64,000 nt of DNA from Actinomadura fibrosa (GCF_900659615.1 NZ_CAACUY010000021.1:1-64000); one strand, 5' to 3'; numbered from the stretch's first letter, positions 8,362 to 21,419 are shown. Numbers and translations are program-made. The notes: generated by a model not told the origin, from the letters alone.

Positions 8362-9051
8362 ATGCTCTCGCAGGACGAGCTGCGCGCACGCTTCGAGGAG
8401 CGGGTCGTGCGCGCCGGCCGGATGCCGCCGGACCCGCGCGACGCCGGCCGCGTCGGCGCGGTCGCCGTGCTGCGGGACTTCTCCCCGGGGACGTTCGCGC
8501 GGTCGGCGGTGGCGTTCGCCCGCGAGGCCCGCGGGACACGAGGGATGCGAGGGACGCGCGGGGACTGGGCGGCGGCCTGGTACGCGGGCTTCACCAGGAC
8601 GATCTTCCTCGCCGGGGATCCGCGCAACCTGCTCGAACGCCATCCCTGCCGGCATCTCGACCCGGACGGGGACATCGCCTGGTACGGCCCCGGGCCGCTC
8701 GCGGACCACGGCGCGCTACGGCGGCTGCTGCGGCCGTTCCAGGGTCCGCTCGGCGTCGCGGTCCCGTTCGTCCAGGAGATCCCCCTCGACGGCGGGGAGG
8801 CGGCCGGGAGCGGCCTCGCGCTGCTGGAGGTGTCCGCGGCGGGGCTGCCGGTGGAGGACTACCTGGTCAACGTCAACCACCTGCTCGCGGAGGCGGTGCT
8901 GGACGGTCTGCTCGACGGCACCGGCCGGTTGCTGATCCGCCACGTCGCCCACGAGCCCGACCCGCCCGCCGGGTACGACCGGATCCGGGTGACCGCCGAC
9001 CCGCGGACCCCGGGAAGGCTCCGCGCGCACGCCTGCCTCCGCGTCGGATGA
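8362..9051 (+). CDS. unknown protein, last gene of the GH3/HMGR operon
   Basis: 229 residues; ATG 8362 lies six bases after the previous stop, so it is in the same operon. I recognise no family. It has no signal peptide or transmembrane segment. A short internal repeat GTRGMRGTRG lies near residue 58, and an ordered-looking C-terminal half contains YGPGPLADHGALRRLL and VNVNHLLAEAVLDGLL. The operon appears to end here: the next 266 bp are non-coding and hold a StrR-like box for the next transcript. Confidence 0.7.
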   Translation: MLSQDELRARFEERVVRAGRMPPDPRDAGRVGAVAVLRDFSPGTFARSAVAFAREARGTRGMRGTRGDWAAAWYAGFTRTIFLAGDPRNLLERHPCRHLDPDGDIAWYGPGPLADHGALRRLLRPFQGPLGVAVPFVQEIPLDGGEAAGSGLALLEVSAAGLPVEDYLVNVNHLLAEAVLDGLLDGTGRLLIRHVAHEPDPPAGYDRIRVTADPRTPGRLRAHACLRVG

Positions 9052-9112
9052 CGTCCCAGGGAAGTGCCCGAGCGGCCGGGCAATACCCCGGCGTTCGGCA
9101 TATCGAAGCGAT

Positions 9113-9141
9113 GTCCAACCGTGCCCGCGCGGCAGTTGGAC
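9113..9141 (+). promoter_or_regulatory. StrR-type operator box before the hydrolase/exporter operon
   Basis: GTCCAACCG-N11-CAGTTGGAC, a near-perfect palindrome with the StrR-family 9-11-9 layout, in the 266-bp gap 9052-9317. The right half contains TTGGAC, and TAATTC follows 15 bp later at 9157, a possible but short-spaced -35/-10 pair. The rest of the gap holds no gene I can support. Confidence 0.7.
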
Positions 9142-9317
9142 GTCCCGGACACCGGGTAATTCGCGGGAACCGGAATGTTGTGCAGCCGACCGATCCCGGC
9201 GCTATTGATCGGCCGCCGCGGACGATGACATGGTGGGCCCGGCCCTTTTCTCGGTCGCGCGGCGGCTCGCACGCCGCTCAGCGCCATAAGCCCCCAGCGA
9301 GAAACGAGGAGCCTTTC

Positions 9318-10193
9318 ATGCCCTTCGTCGTGACCAACGGTGTCCGGCTCTCGTACCAGCGCGCGGGCGCGGGCGAGCCGGTCGTGCTCGTCATGGGCTC
9401 CTCCGCCGCCGCGCGCACGTGGGACGTGCACCAGACGCCGGCGCTGCGCCGGGCGGGCTTCGCGACGGTGACGTTCGACAACCGGGGCATGCCGCCGTCG
9501 GACCGCCCGGAGGGCGACTACCGCCTCGCCGACCTGGTCGCCGACACCGCCGGGCTGATCGAGGCCCTGGAACTCGGCCCGTGCCACCTGGTCGGGGTGT
9601 CGCTGGGCGCGCTGATCGCGCAGGAGCTGGCCCTCGCCCGCCCGGACCTGGTCCGGTCGGCGGTCCTGATGGCGACGCGGGCGCGGTCGGACGCCCTGCG
9701 GCGCGCGCAGTCGGCCGCCGACCGGGAGCTGCGCGCGAGCGGCGTCCGGCTGCCGCCCCGGTACCGCGCCGTCACGACGGCGACCGAGATGCTCGCGCCC
9801 GCGACACTGAACGACGACCGCGCCGTCTCGGCCTGGCTGGAGCTGTTCGAGCTCGCCGGCGGCGGCGCCGCCGACGGCCAGGCGGCGGCGGCCGACGGCC
9901 TCGGCGACCGGCGCGCGGCGCTGCGCGGAGTTTCCGTGCCGTGCCTCGCCGTCGCGTTCGCCGACGACCGGATCTGCCCGCCGCACCTCGTCGCCGAAGT
10001 GGCGGACGCCATTCCCGGATGCGAATTCCTGGAGCTTCCCGACTGCGGTCATCTCGGCTACCTGGAACGGCCCGAAGAAGTCAACTCCACCATCATCGAT
10101 TTCCTCATCGGAAATCGCGACAAGGTCGCGGCGGGCGCGGGTGCCGGGATTCTCCCGGACCCGGCGCCGGCCCCGGCGGGAAACGGGATCTGA
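9318..10193 (+). CDS. alpha/beta hydrolase
   Basis: 291 residues; ATG 9318 is preceded by GAGGAG nine bases upstream. The catalytic triad is visible: nucleophile Ser in GVSLGA near residue 95, Asp in FADDRICPP near 214 and His in CGHLGYLERP near 242. The oxyanion region VMGSSAAARTWD and the DNRGMPPSD loop are typical of the soluble esterase/haloperoxidase-like branch. Related hydrolases occur in ramoplanin-type and other Hpg-peptide clusters without an agreed role; possibilities are editing, ester hydrolysis or peptide processing. It is one base from the exporter gene and should be cotranscribed with it. Confidence 0.85.
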   Translation: MPFVVTNGVRLSYQRAGAGEPVVLVMGSSAAARTWDVHQTPALRRAGFATVTFDNRGMPPSDRPEGDYRLADLVADTAGLIEALELGPCHLVGVSLGALIAQELALARPDLVRSAVLMATRARSDALRRAQSAADRELRASGVRLPPRYRAVTTATEMLAPATLNDDRAVSAWLELFELAGGGAADGQAAAADGLGDRRAALRGVSVPCLAVAFADDRICPPHLVAEVADAIPGCEFLELPDCGHLGYLERPEEVNSTIIDFLIGNRDKVAAGAGAGILPDPAPAPAGNGI

Positions 10194-10194
10194 C

Positions 10195-12120
10195 GTGACG
10201 ATGATAGGCGGCCCGCCCGTGGGCCAGCTCCGAGCCGAACCGCGCGACGAGCTGCTGAAGGGCCGGCGGGTCGGCCGCCGGACGATCCGGCGGATCATGC
10301 CGTACGCGCGGCCGTACCGGCGCCACATCGTGCTGCTCGTGGCGGCCACGGCGCTCGGCGCGTGCATCGCGGCCGCGAACCCCCTGTTCCTCAAGCTGAT
10401 CATCGATCACGGCATCATGCCCCGGGACCTCGGCGTCGTCGTCGGGCTCAGCCTCGGGCTGGCCGGCCTGGCCCTCGTGGAGGCCGGGACCGCCTACCTC
10501 CAGAACCGCTGCTCGTCCCGCGTCGGCGAGGGACTCGTCTACGAGCTGCGCACCGAGGTGTTCACGCACGTGCAGCGGCAGCCGCTCGCGTTCTTCACCC
10601 GCGCGCAGACCGGCAAGCTGCTCAGCCGCCTCAACACCGACATCATCGGCGCGCGGCAGGCCGTGACGACGCTGCTGACGCAGGCGGTCTCCGCCGTCCT
10701 GACGCTCCTGCTGGTGCTCGGCGCGATGTTCTACCTGTCCTGGCAGATCACCGTGGCGGCCATGCTGATGGTGCCGCTGTTCCTGCTGCCCGCTCGGCTC
10801 ATCGGCCGCCGGATGCAGCGGCTCACCCGGAGGATGATGGAGCACGACGCCGAGATGACGTCGATGATGAGCGAGCGGCTCAACGTCTCGGGCGCGATGC
10901 TCTCCAAGCTCTACGGGCGCGTACCGGACGAGCGGGACGAGTTCGCGCGCCGCGCCGCGCGGGTCCGCGACACCTCCGCCAGCACCCTCGTCTGGGGCCG
11001 GATGCTCCCGGTCGTCGTCGTGGTGCTCACCTCGTTCACCACGGCCCTCGTCTACGGGCTCGGCGGTGCCCTCGTCGTCGACGGCACCGTCGAGTTCGGG
11101 ACCCTGGTCGCCATGGTGGCGCTGCTGCTGCGGGTGTACGGCCCCATCAACCAGCTCTCCACCCTCCAGTCGTCCGCCATGATCGCCCTGGTGAGCTTCG
11201 ACCGGGTCTTCGAGGTGCTCGACCTGGAGCCGCTCATCGCGGACCGGCCCGGCGCCCGCCCGCTGGCCGTCCCGGCGTCCAACGGCCACGGGCCCGCGGC
11301 CGTGCCGGACGTCCGCTTCGAGAACGTGTCCTTCCGGTACCCGGCCGCCGGGGAGGTGTCGCTGGCGTCGCTGGAACCGGCCGCCGTGAAGGAGTCCGCG
11401 CGGACGGGCGGCGGCGCGCCGGTCCTGCACGACCTGAGCTTCCACGCGCCGCCGGGGAAGCTCACCGCCCTGGTCGGCCCGTCCGGCGCGGGCAAGACCA
11501 CCATCACCCACCTGGTCCCCCGCCTGTACGACGCGACCTCCGGGACCGTGCGCGTCGGCGGGCACGACGTCCGCGACCTGACGCTAGCGTCGCTGCGCGA
11601 GAACATCGGGGTGGTGACCCAGGACGCCTACCTCTTCCACGAGACGGTGCGCGCCAACCTCGGCTACGCCCGTCCCGGGGCGGCGGAGCGGGAGCTGATC
11701 GAGGCCTGCGAGGCGGCGCTGATCTGGGACACCGTCCGCGCGCTGCCCGAGGGGCTCGACACCGTCGTCGGCGAGCGCGGCCACCGCTTCTCCGGCGGGG
11801 AGAAGCAGCGGCTCGCGCTGGCCCGCCTGCTGCTGAAGGCGCCGCCCGTCGTCGTGCTCGACGAGGCCACCGCCCACCTGGACTCCGAGTCGGAGGCCGC
11901 GATCCAGCGCGCCCTCCGGACCGCGCTGGCGGGCCGCACCTCCCTGGTGATCGCGCACCGCCTGTCCACCATCCGCGAGGCCGACCAGATCCTGGTCGTC
12001 GACGCCGGCCGGATCCGCGAGAGCGGCACCCACGAGGAACTGCTCGCCCTGGACGGCCTGTACGCCGACCTCTACCACAGCCAGTTCGCCCACCAGGCCG
12101 CCCGGCCGGACGGCTTCTAG
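10195..12120 (+). CDS. ABC transporter, fused membrane and ATPase domains (peptide exporter)
   Basis: 641 residues from GTG 10195 (GGGA six bases upstream); an ATG two codons later at 10201 is possible. Residues about 30-340 form the six-helix exporter domain (first helix HIVLLVAATALGACIAAANP). The nucleotide-binding domain has Walker A GPSGAGKTT near 430, signature FSGGEKQR near 533, Walker B VVLDEATAHLD near 552 and H-loop VIAHRLS near 585. About 25 extra residues (LASLEPAAVKESARTGG) sit between the first NBD strand and Walker A. This is a half-transporter that works as a homodimer and is the likely export and self-protection pump for the peptide. Confidence 0.92.
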   Translation: MTMIGGPPVGQLRAEPRDELLKGRRVGRRTIRRIMPYARPYRRHIVLLVAATALGACIAAANPLFLKLIIDHGIMPRDLGVVVGLSLGLAGLALVEAGTAYLQNRCSSRVGEGLVYELRTEVFTHVQRQPLAFFTRAQTGKLLSRLNTDIIGARQAVTTLLTQAVSAVLTLLLVLGAMFYLSWQITVAAMLMVPLFLLPARLIGRRMQRLTRRMMEHDAEMTSMMSERLNVSGAMLSKLYGRVPDERDEFARRAARVRDTSASTLVWGRMLPVVVVVLTSFTTALVYGLGGALVVDGTVEFGTLVAMVALLLRVYGPINQLSTLQSSAMIALVSFDRVFEVLDLEPLIADRPGARPLAVPASNGHGPAAVPDVRFENVSFRYPAAGEVSLASLEPAAVKESARTGGGAPVLHDLSFHAPPGKLTALVGPSGAGKTTITHLVPRLYDATSGTVRVGGHDVRDLTLASLRENIGVVTQDAYLFHETVRANLGYARPGAAERELIEACEAALIWDTVRALPEGLDTVVGERGHRFSGGEKQRLALARLLLKAPPVVVLDEATAHLDSESEAAIQRALRTALAGRTSLVIAHRLSTIREADQILVVDAGRIRESGTHEELLALDGLYADLYHSQFAHQAARPDGF

Positions 12121-12199
12121 CCGCCGGCCGCCGGCCGCCGGAGCCGCGCCAGAGCGCCTCCCGCACGACCTGTCCGTTCCACCGGAAGGAAGGCACATC

Positions 12200-12610
12200 A
12201 TGAGAACCCGCTCCCGTATCGGCGTCCGCGCCCTGGCCGCCGCGGGCATCGCGTTCGCGGCGCTGCCCCTGACCGCCGCGGCCTCCAACGCCGCTCCCCC
12301 GGCCGCCGGAGGCTGTTTCAGCGCCGCGGAGACCCGCGACTTCGGCCGCGGCGAGGTCACCGTCTGCCCCAACGGCGGCGGCACCTACCGCGCCACCGGC
12401 TGGATCGAGGACCTGTTACCCGGGGACGGCGCGTTCACCGGACCGGACGGCGCCTGCGTCGAGTGGGACTACTTCTCGGCGACGCAGTACGAGACGCACT
12501 CCATCTCGGTCTGCCCGCATTTCGACCACAAGACGAAGCTCCAGGTCGACGAGGTGCTGAAGCCCCAGTACCCGCTGACGAGGGCCACCCTCGGACGCTC
12601 CTGGTACTGA
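12200..12610 (+). CDS. small secreted cysteine-containing protein
   Basis: 136 residues; ATG 12200 follows GGAAGGAAGG. A Sec signal peptide is clear: MRTRSR, a hydrophobic core (VRALAAAGIAFAALPLTAA), then an A-x-A site before about residue 33. The mature part has four Cys in GGCFS, TVCPN, GACVE and SVCPH contexts, which could form two disulfides outside the cell. I do not recognise the family. It lies 79 bp behind the exporter and ahead of a strong hairpin, so it probably shares its transcript. An extracellular immunity, binding or sequestering role is possible but is inference. Confidence 0.75.
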   Translation: MRTRSRIGVRALAAAGIAFAALPLTAAASNAAPPAAGGCFSAAETRDFGRGEVTVCPNGGGTYRATGWIEDLLPGDGAFTGPDGACVEWDYFSATQYETHSISVCPHFDHKTKLQVDEVLKPQYPLTRATLGRSWY

Positions 12611-12622
12611 CGCCGAACCGGG

Positions 12623-12674
12623 GCCGAGGGTGCCGGCCGGGGGCCGCGTCGCGGCCGCCGGCGGCACCCTCGGC
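12623..12674 (+). terminator. long GC hairpin after the secreted-protein gene
   Basis: A perfect 13-bp stem, GCCGAGGGTGCCG (12623-12635) with CGGCACCCTCGGC (12662-12674), encloses a second hairpin GGCCGCG-T-CGCGGCC. There is no T-tract, as is common for actinomycete terminators. It lies between the secreted-protein stop and the sulfotransferase start. Confidence 0.65.
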
Positions 12675-12725
12675 GCGTCACGCCCTATCTGGAACCGCCA
12701 CCCAGCACCTGAAGAGGATCCGGCC

Positions 12726-14141
12726 ATGCATCCTGCCGCCAACGGCGACGACACCTTATGCGAGTCCCCTGTATTCGTGCTGTCAACGGCCCGGTCGGGT
12801 TCGACCCTCCTCAGGTTCATCCTGGACAGCCATCCCGTGCTGGCCTGCCCGCCGGAGAGCGATGTCGCGCTGGCCTTCCGGCATCTCCTGCGGATGCGGA
12901 CGATCCTGGAGGAGGCGAGGACCGGCACCGGAGGGCAGGGACCCTCGGCCGGCCTTCCGGAGCACATCGCCGCGGCGGTGCGGCGACCCGTCGACGAGGC
13001 TTTCGCCGAGTACCTGCGGAGCGTCGGCAAGAAGCGGTGGTGCGACAAGTCACCGGACTCCGTCTGGGACGCGGAGATCCTCCCCGAGCTCTACCCCCGG
13101 GCGCGCTTCATCAGCCTGTACCGCCATCCGATGGACGTCATCGCGTCGCTGGTCGAGAGCCACCCGTTCGGCCTGGGCGACGGGCTCGCCGCCCGGCACC
13201 AGCACCTCGCCGCGCAGTACCCCGGCAACATGGTGGCGACGGCCGGCGCGTACTGGCAGGCGCACGTCGAGCGGATGCTGGCCTTCGAGGCGATGCATCC
13301 GGACCGCTGCCTCCGGATCCGGTACGAGGACCTGGCTACCGCGCCGGAGCCGACCGCCGCCAGAATTTTCTCGTTCCTCGGCGTCAAGCAGGTCCCCGGC
13401 ATCACCGAGGAGTGCTTCCGCGTCGAGCACGCACGGCAGGGCCCCGGCGACAAGAAGATCTGGCTCACCGACCGGGTGTCGGCGGACTCGCTCGGCCGCG
13501 GCGTCCGCATCCCTGCGTCCTTCCTGCCCGCGCCGATGCGCCGGGACGTCAACCGGCTGCTGGAGATGCTCGGCTACCGGCCGGTGGACCGGGCGTGGAA
13601 CGAGGCGGTCGGCCGCACGGACCCGCGGGCGGACCGGGCCGCCCCGAGCCGTCCCGGCGCGGACGGCGGCGGCGGCGACGATCCGTCCTCGCCCGTCCGC
13701 GAGATCGACGGCAGGCTGGGCGCCCTGTCCCCGGGCGACCTGCACGCGATCCGGGAGCGGTGGCCCTTCCTCGCCGGGCAGGTCGTGCGGATCGTCGTCG
13801 ACGACCCGGCCGGCCGGTCGCAGTCGCTCGCCTGGAGGTTCTCCCCCGCCGGGACGGAGGCCGCGCTACAGCGCCTGCCCGCGGCGCCCGCGCCGGCGGA
13901 CCGGCGCGCCGACCCGATCACGCTCGCCGCGGACCCGGCGACCTGGGACGCGCTGATGTCCGGCACGGCGAACGTGGACGTCGAGCGCAAGGCCGGCCGC
14001 CTCCGCCACTTCCAGCGGATACCGGCCCGCGGAGCCGCCGTCACCCGCTGGGACGAGATCCACGCCGTGTCCGCCCTGCTGGGCTTGGCGCCCGTCCCCG
14101 CAGGCCGGGAACGAGCCAAGGACACCGCCGCGAAGAACTGA
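12726..14141 (+). CDS. sulfotransferase with C-terminal SCP2-like domain
   Basis: 471 residues; ATG 12726 follows GAAGAGG. The N-terminal 300 residues are a PAPS-dependent sulfotransferase: 5'-phosphosulfate loop STARSGSTLLRF near residue 20 and 3'-phosphate motif YRHPMDVIAS near 135. From about residue 335 a separate domain (LAWRFSPAG..., ITLAADPATWDALMSGTANV...KAGRLR) resembles SCP2-type lipid/ligand-binding folds. I do not know this fusion from other peptide clusters. Sulfation of phenolic Hpg or Tyr hydroxyls, as in sulfated glycopeptides, is the obvious role; the tail might bind the peptide or its acyl part. It is followed by a strong bidirectional terminator. Confidence 0.85.
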   Translation: MHPAANGDDTLCESPVFVLSTARSGSTLLRFILDSHPVLACPPESDVALAFRHLLRMRTILEEARTGTGGQGPSAGLPEHIAAAVRRPVDEAFAEYLRSVGKKRWCDKSPDSVWDAEILPELYPRARFISLYRHPMDVIASLVESHPFGLGDGLAARHQHLAAQYPGNMVATAGAYWQAHVERMLAFEAMHPDRCLRIRYEDLATAPEPTAARIFSFLGVKQVPGITEECFRVEHARQGPGDKKIWLTDRVSADSLGRGVRIPASFLPAPMRRDVNRLLEMLGYRPVDRAWNEAVGRTDPRADRAAPSRPGADGGGGDDPSSPVREIDGRLGALSPGDLHAIRERWPFLAGQVVRIVVDDPAGRSQSLAWRFSPAGTEAALQRLPAAPAPADRRADPITLAADPATWDALMSGTANVDVERKAGRLRHFQRIPARGAAVTRWDEIHAVSALLGLAPVPAGRERAKDTAAKN

Positions 14142-14154
14142 GAACCGCGAGGAC

Positions 14155-14196
14155 AAGGCGCCGCACGCCCGCTTGGACGGGATCGTGCGGCGCCTT
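14155..14196. terminator. bidirectional terminator between convergent genes
   Basis: A perfect 13-bp inverted repeat, AAGGCGCCGCACG (14155-14167) and CGTGCGGCGCCTT (14184-14196), has a 16-nt loop that can pair further (CCCG/CGGG). It stands between the sulfotransferase (plus) and NRPS-D (minus), with short A and T ends on either side. Confidence 0.8.
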
Positions 14197-14227
14197 GACG
14201 CGCGCGACGGACGAACTCCGAACGGAG

Positions 14228-14295
14228 GCGGCCCAGACGGCGCGGCCCAGACGTCGCGGCCCAGACGTCGCGGTCCGGACCGCGCGACCCAGACG
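14228..14295. repeat. 14-bp tandem repeat, about five copies
   Basis: The unit GCGGCCCAGACG plus two bases recurs with an exact 14-bp period. Copies at 14228, 14242 and 14256 are identical over 12 bp; those at 14270 and 14284 are degenerate. It lies in the 211-bp convergent gap just beyond the truncated end of NRPS-D. Function unknown. Confidence 0.75.
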
Positions 14296-14352
14296 GTCGG
14301 GAGCTGGTGGCGTGGGGCAGCGGCGGGCGCGGGGCCGGTGGGCGGCGGTGGG

Positions 14353-19380
<5,028 letters not shown>

Positions 19381-19448
19381 TCCCGCCCCATCCTCGAAGG
19401 TGTCCATGCGAGCGAACCTGCCGTTCGCGGGCATCGCCGATACGGACG

Positions 19449-19485
19449 CCGCGCCGCCCGGCGGGGCGGACGCCGGGCGGCGCGG
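19449..19485 (-). terminator. 15-bp GC hairpin between the CmlA-like gene and NRPS-D
   Basis: Arms CCGCGCCGCCCGGCG (19449-19463) and CGCCGGGCGGCGCGG (19471-19485) are perfectly complementary, with a 7-nt loop. On the minus strand this follows the CmlA-like stop (19508) and precedes NRPS-D. It may end or attenuate the upstream transcript, or protect an RNA end. Confidence 0.55.
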
Positions 19486-19507
19486 CCGCCGCTGACGGGA
19501 GCGCCGG

Positions 19508-21091
19508 CTACCAGCGCCACTCCCGCCGGCCGTACAGGTGCTCGGCGGGGACGTGCCGCTCCTTGCACCAGGCCATGAACTCCTCGATCTGCTTGATCTG
19601 GTAGGTGTCCTCGTTGTACGTGGTCGCCATGACGTGGCCGAGCCAGGGCTCCTCGCCCATGGCGTACACGTACGCCTCGCCGGCGCCGAGCTCGGTCATG
19701 ATGGCGGCGGCCTGCTCGGCGTTGGAGCCCGACAGCTTGCGCGAGTCGCTCATCTTCTTGGTGACCGGGACGGTCAGCAGCGCCTGGTAGAGCCAGGTCA
19801 GCGGCGCGCCGTCGCACTCCATGCCGAGGAACGCCATGTCGGCGGTGCCGAGGTGCCGTTTGACGTAGCGGTAGAGCGCGGGGTCGATCCCGGACGAGTC
19901 GGCGCCGATGAAGATCTTCTTGCCGGCCAGTTCCGCCCAGTAGGTCGACTTGGCGCGGATGTCGAGGTCGCAGTGCTCGCCGAGGAACGGCGTGGCGGTG
20001 ACCTTCCCGCCGGGGACGTCGAGCTCGTCGAAGTCGTCGACCTCGGTGACGGGGAAGCCCTGGTGCCGGAGCATCAGCGCCAGCGAGGGGTCGGGGAGGT
20101 TGCCGCGGGAGGCGCGCGGCACCACGACGCTGCCGACCCGGCCGCGCAGCTGGAGCAGCGTCTCCAGCACGATGTGGTCCTGGTGCCCGTGGGTGATGAG
20201 GACCAGGTCGATGAAGTCGGGCAGGTCGTCCAGGGTGTAGCGGTCGCCGGCGGTGCTGTCGGCGCTGATGAACGGGTCGACGACGATGGCCGCCTCCGGG
20301 CTCTGCAGCACCAGGCAGGCGTGCCCGAAGTAGCGGATCCGGCCGCCGGCGTCGATGTGCCGGTCCGGTGCGAGGGCCGGTTCGGCGCTGAGCATGCCGG
20401 CGAGCATCGCGGCCTGGGCGTCGTCCAGCTCCAGCGCCTCACGCAGGCGGGCCAGGGTCGTGGGCCGCACCCGGGCCTTGAAGAGCTCCTCCAGGCCCGG
20501 GTGATTGAACGGTATGCCGAGTTCCAGGACGTCCAGGGAGGGCAGCCGGGGGGTGCTCATGATGAACGGCCGCTCGATTCCCGTCTCGAACGACAATTGC
20601 ACCGACTGGCGCGACGCCTGGTAGTAGTCGCTGGTGTAGACGAGCGGCTCGATGAAGCGCATCTGCGCGTTGTTGTCGGTGTCGTAGGCGACCTCGACCA
20701 GGCCTCCGAGCTCGGCGGGCAGCTTCGGGTAGAGGGGGGTCAGGTCGAATCCGGTCGCGCTGGTCCGGAGCAGTTCCTGCCCTTCCGCGATCGCCTCGGC
20801 GAACCGCAGGATGTGCGCCCGCTCCCGCTTGATCTCGGCCAGCAGGTCGCGGACCTCGCCGGCGCGCTCCTCGGGGATGTTGATGAAGTAGCCGCCGCGC
20901 AGCTCCGGGTTGCCGCTCGCCGTGACGTGCACCTGCGGCGACTGGAGGTAGGACTCCAGCAGCGGGACCTGGAGGAAGGCGAGGTTCATCGCCGACTGCA
21001 CGGGCGCGATCGTGTGCGGCCAGGCGAAGAACCGGTCCACCAGCGGCTCGACGATGACCTTCGATTTGAGGAAGAGCTGTTCTTCGGCCAT
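19508..21091 (-). CDS. CmlA-type diiron beta-hydroxylase acting on NRPS-bound amino acids
   Basis: 527 residues, near CmlA (about 530). Start ATG 21091 has GGAGGT nine bases upstream; an ATG at 21100 abuts that site and is less likely. The C-terminal metallo-beta-lactamase-like domain carries HGHQDH near residue 300, a Glu in FLGEHCDL near 371 and an Asp in FIGADSSG near 397, in the positions expected for the diiron ligands of CmlA. The N-terminal 240 residues match the CmlA-specific domain that docks on the synthetase rather than other MBL proteins. CmlA and its relatives in teicoplanin- and ramoplanin-type clusters hydroxylate the beta carbon of a carrier-bound amino acid. Candidates here are Tyr (two modules), Asn, Asp or Phe. 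Its promoter region carries a StrR-like box. Confidence 0.9.
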   Translation of the reverse strand: MAEEQLFLKSKVIVEPLVDRFFAWPHTIAPVQSAMNLAFLQVPLLESYLQSPQVHVTASGNPELRGGYFINIPEERAGEVRDLLAEIKRERAHILRFAEAIAEGQELLRTSATGFDLTPLYPKLPAELGGLVEVAYDTDNNAQMRFIEPLVYTSDYYQASRQSVQLSFETGIERPFIMSTPRLPSLDVLELGIPFNHPGLEELFKARVRPTTLARLREALELDDAQAAMLAGMLSAEPALAPDRHIDAGGRIRYFGHACLVLQSPEAAIVVDPFISADSTAGDRYTLDDLPDFIDLVLITHGHQDHIVLETLLQLRGRVGSVVVPRASRGNLPDPSLALMLRHQGFPVTEVDDFDELDVPGGKVTATPFLGEHCDLDIRAKSTYWAELAGKKIFIGADSSGIDPALYRYVKRHLGTADMAFLGMECDGAPLTWLYQALLTVPVTKKMSDSRKLSGSNAEQAAAIMTELGAGEAYVYAMGEEPWLGHVMATTYNEDTYQIKQIEEFMAWCKERHVPAEHLYGRREWRW

Positions 21092-21220
21092 CTGCGGCAT
21101 ACCTCCGGAGCGCAAATAAGAATGGCGGCGGTCCGTTTTCTCGTCCGGCCGCGCCGAATGGGAGGGCGGCGTGTCCGGCGACGGAGATCTCAGGGACCGG
21201 AGCCCGGGCGGGAAATATCT

Positions 21221-21251
21221 CCGCCGAGTGCATTCGCATCGTACTCGGCGG
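21221..21251 (-). repeat. inverted repeat in the leader of the CmlA-like gene
   Basis: CCGCCGAGT (21221-21229) and ACTCGGCGG (21243-21251) are perfectly complementary with a 13-nt loop. It lies between the StrR-like box and the start codon, so it may be an mRNA leader hairpin or a second operator. Confidence 0.5.
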
Positions 21252-21270
21252 GCCCGGAAAACACAGTGCT

Positions 21271-21299
21271 GTTCAACTGTCCGCATGCCGCAGTTGGCC
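21271..21299 (-). promoter_or_regulatory. StrR-type operator box before the CmlA-like gene
   Basis: GTTCAACTG-N11-CAGTTGGCC is the closest of the four boxes to the published StrR consensus: the left half GTTCAACTG fits GTTCRActG at every position. It is 180 bp upstream of the start codon. Confidence 0.8.
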
Positions 21300-21322
21300 A
21301 CCGCGCGGCCGGACGGCGCCGG

Positions 21323-21367
21323 CCCTGTCGCCGCCCTGTCACCGTCCTGTCGCCGCCCCTGTCGCCG
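21323..21367. repeat. four 11-12 bp direct repeats (possible SARP-type operator)
   Basis: CCCTGTCGCCG, CCCTGTCACCG, TCCTGTCGCCG and CCCCTGTCGCCG follow one another, giving a CTGTCRC heptamer at 11-bp steps. SARP activators bind heptameric direct repeats with an 11-bp period, so this fits that geometry, though the heptamer is not one I can match to a known SARP. Confidence 0.45.
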
Positions 21368-21419
21368 CCGAATGGCTCAATGGCTTATTGGCCGTGACCG
21401 CACCGCAATTCCGTTTCCC

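Larger units (their letters stand above)
21092..21419 (-). promoter_or_regulatory. 328-bp regulatory intergenic region before the CmlA-like gene
   Basis: No gene is visible. It holds, from the NRPS-C end toward the CmlA-like start, an 11-bp direct-repeat array (21323-21367), a StrR-type box (21271-21299), a 9-bp inverted repeat (21221-21251) and the ribosome-binding site GGAGGT. It is notably more AT-rich in patches (AATGGCTCAATGGCTTATTG near 21371) than its surroundings. Confidence 0.7.

Noticed and set aside
14142-14352. Frameshifted remainder of the NRPS-D adenylation domain
   Set aside because: No A3-A10 motif appears on the minus strand in any frame; the stretch holds a terminator and a tandem repeat.
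19400-19440. GCGAAC-N5-GTTCGC near the NRPS-D start as a fifth StrR-type box
   Set aside because: Half-site spacing is 5, not 11, and the bases do not fit the other four sites.
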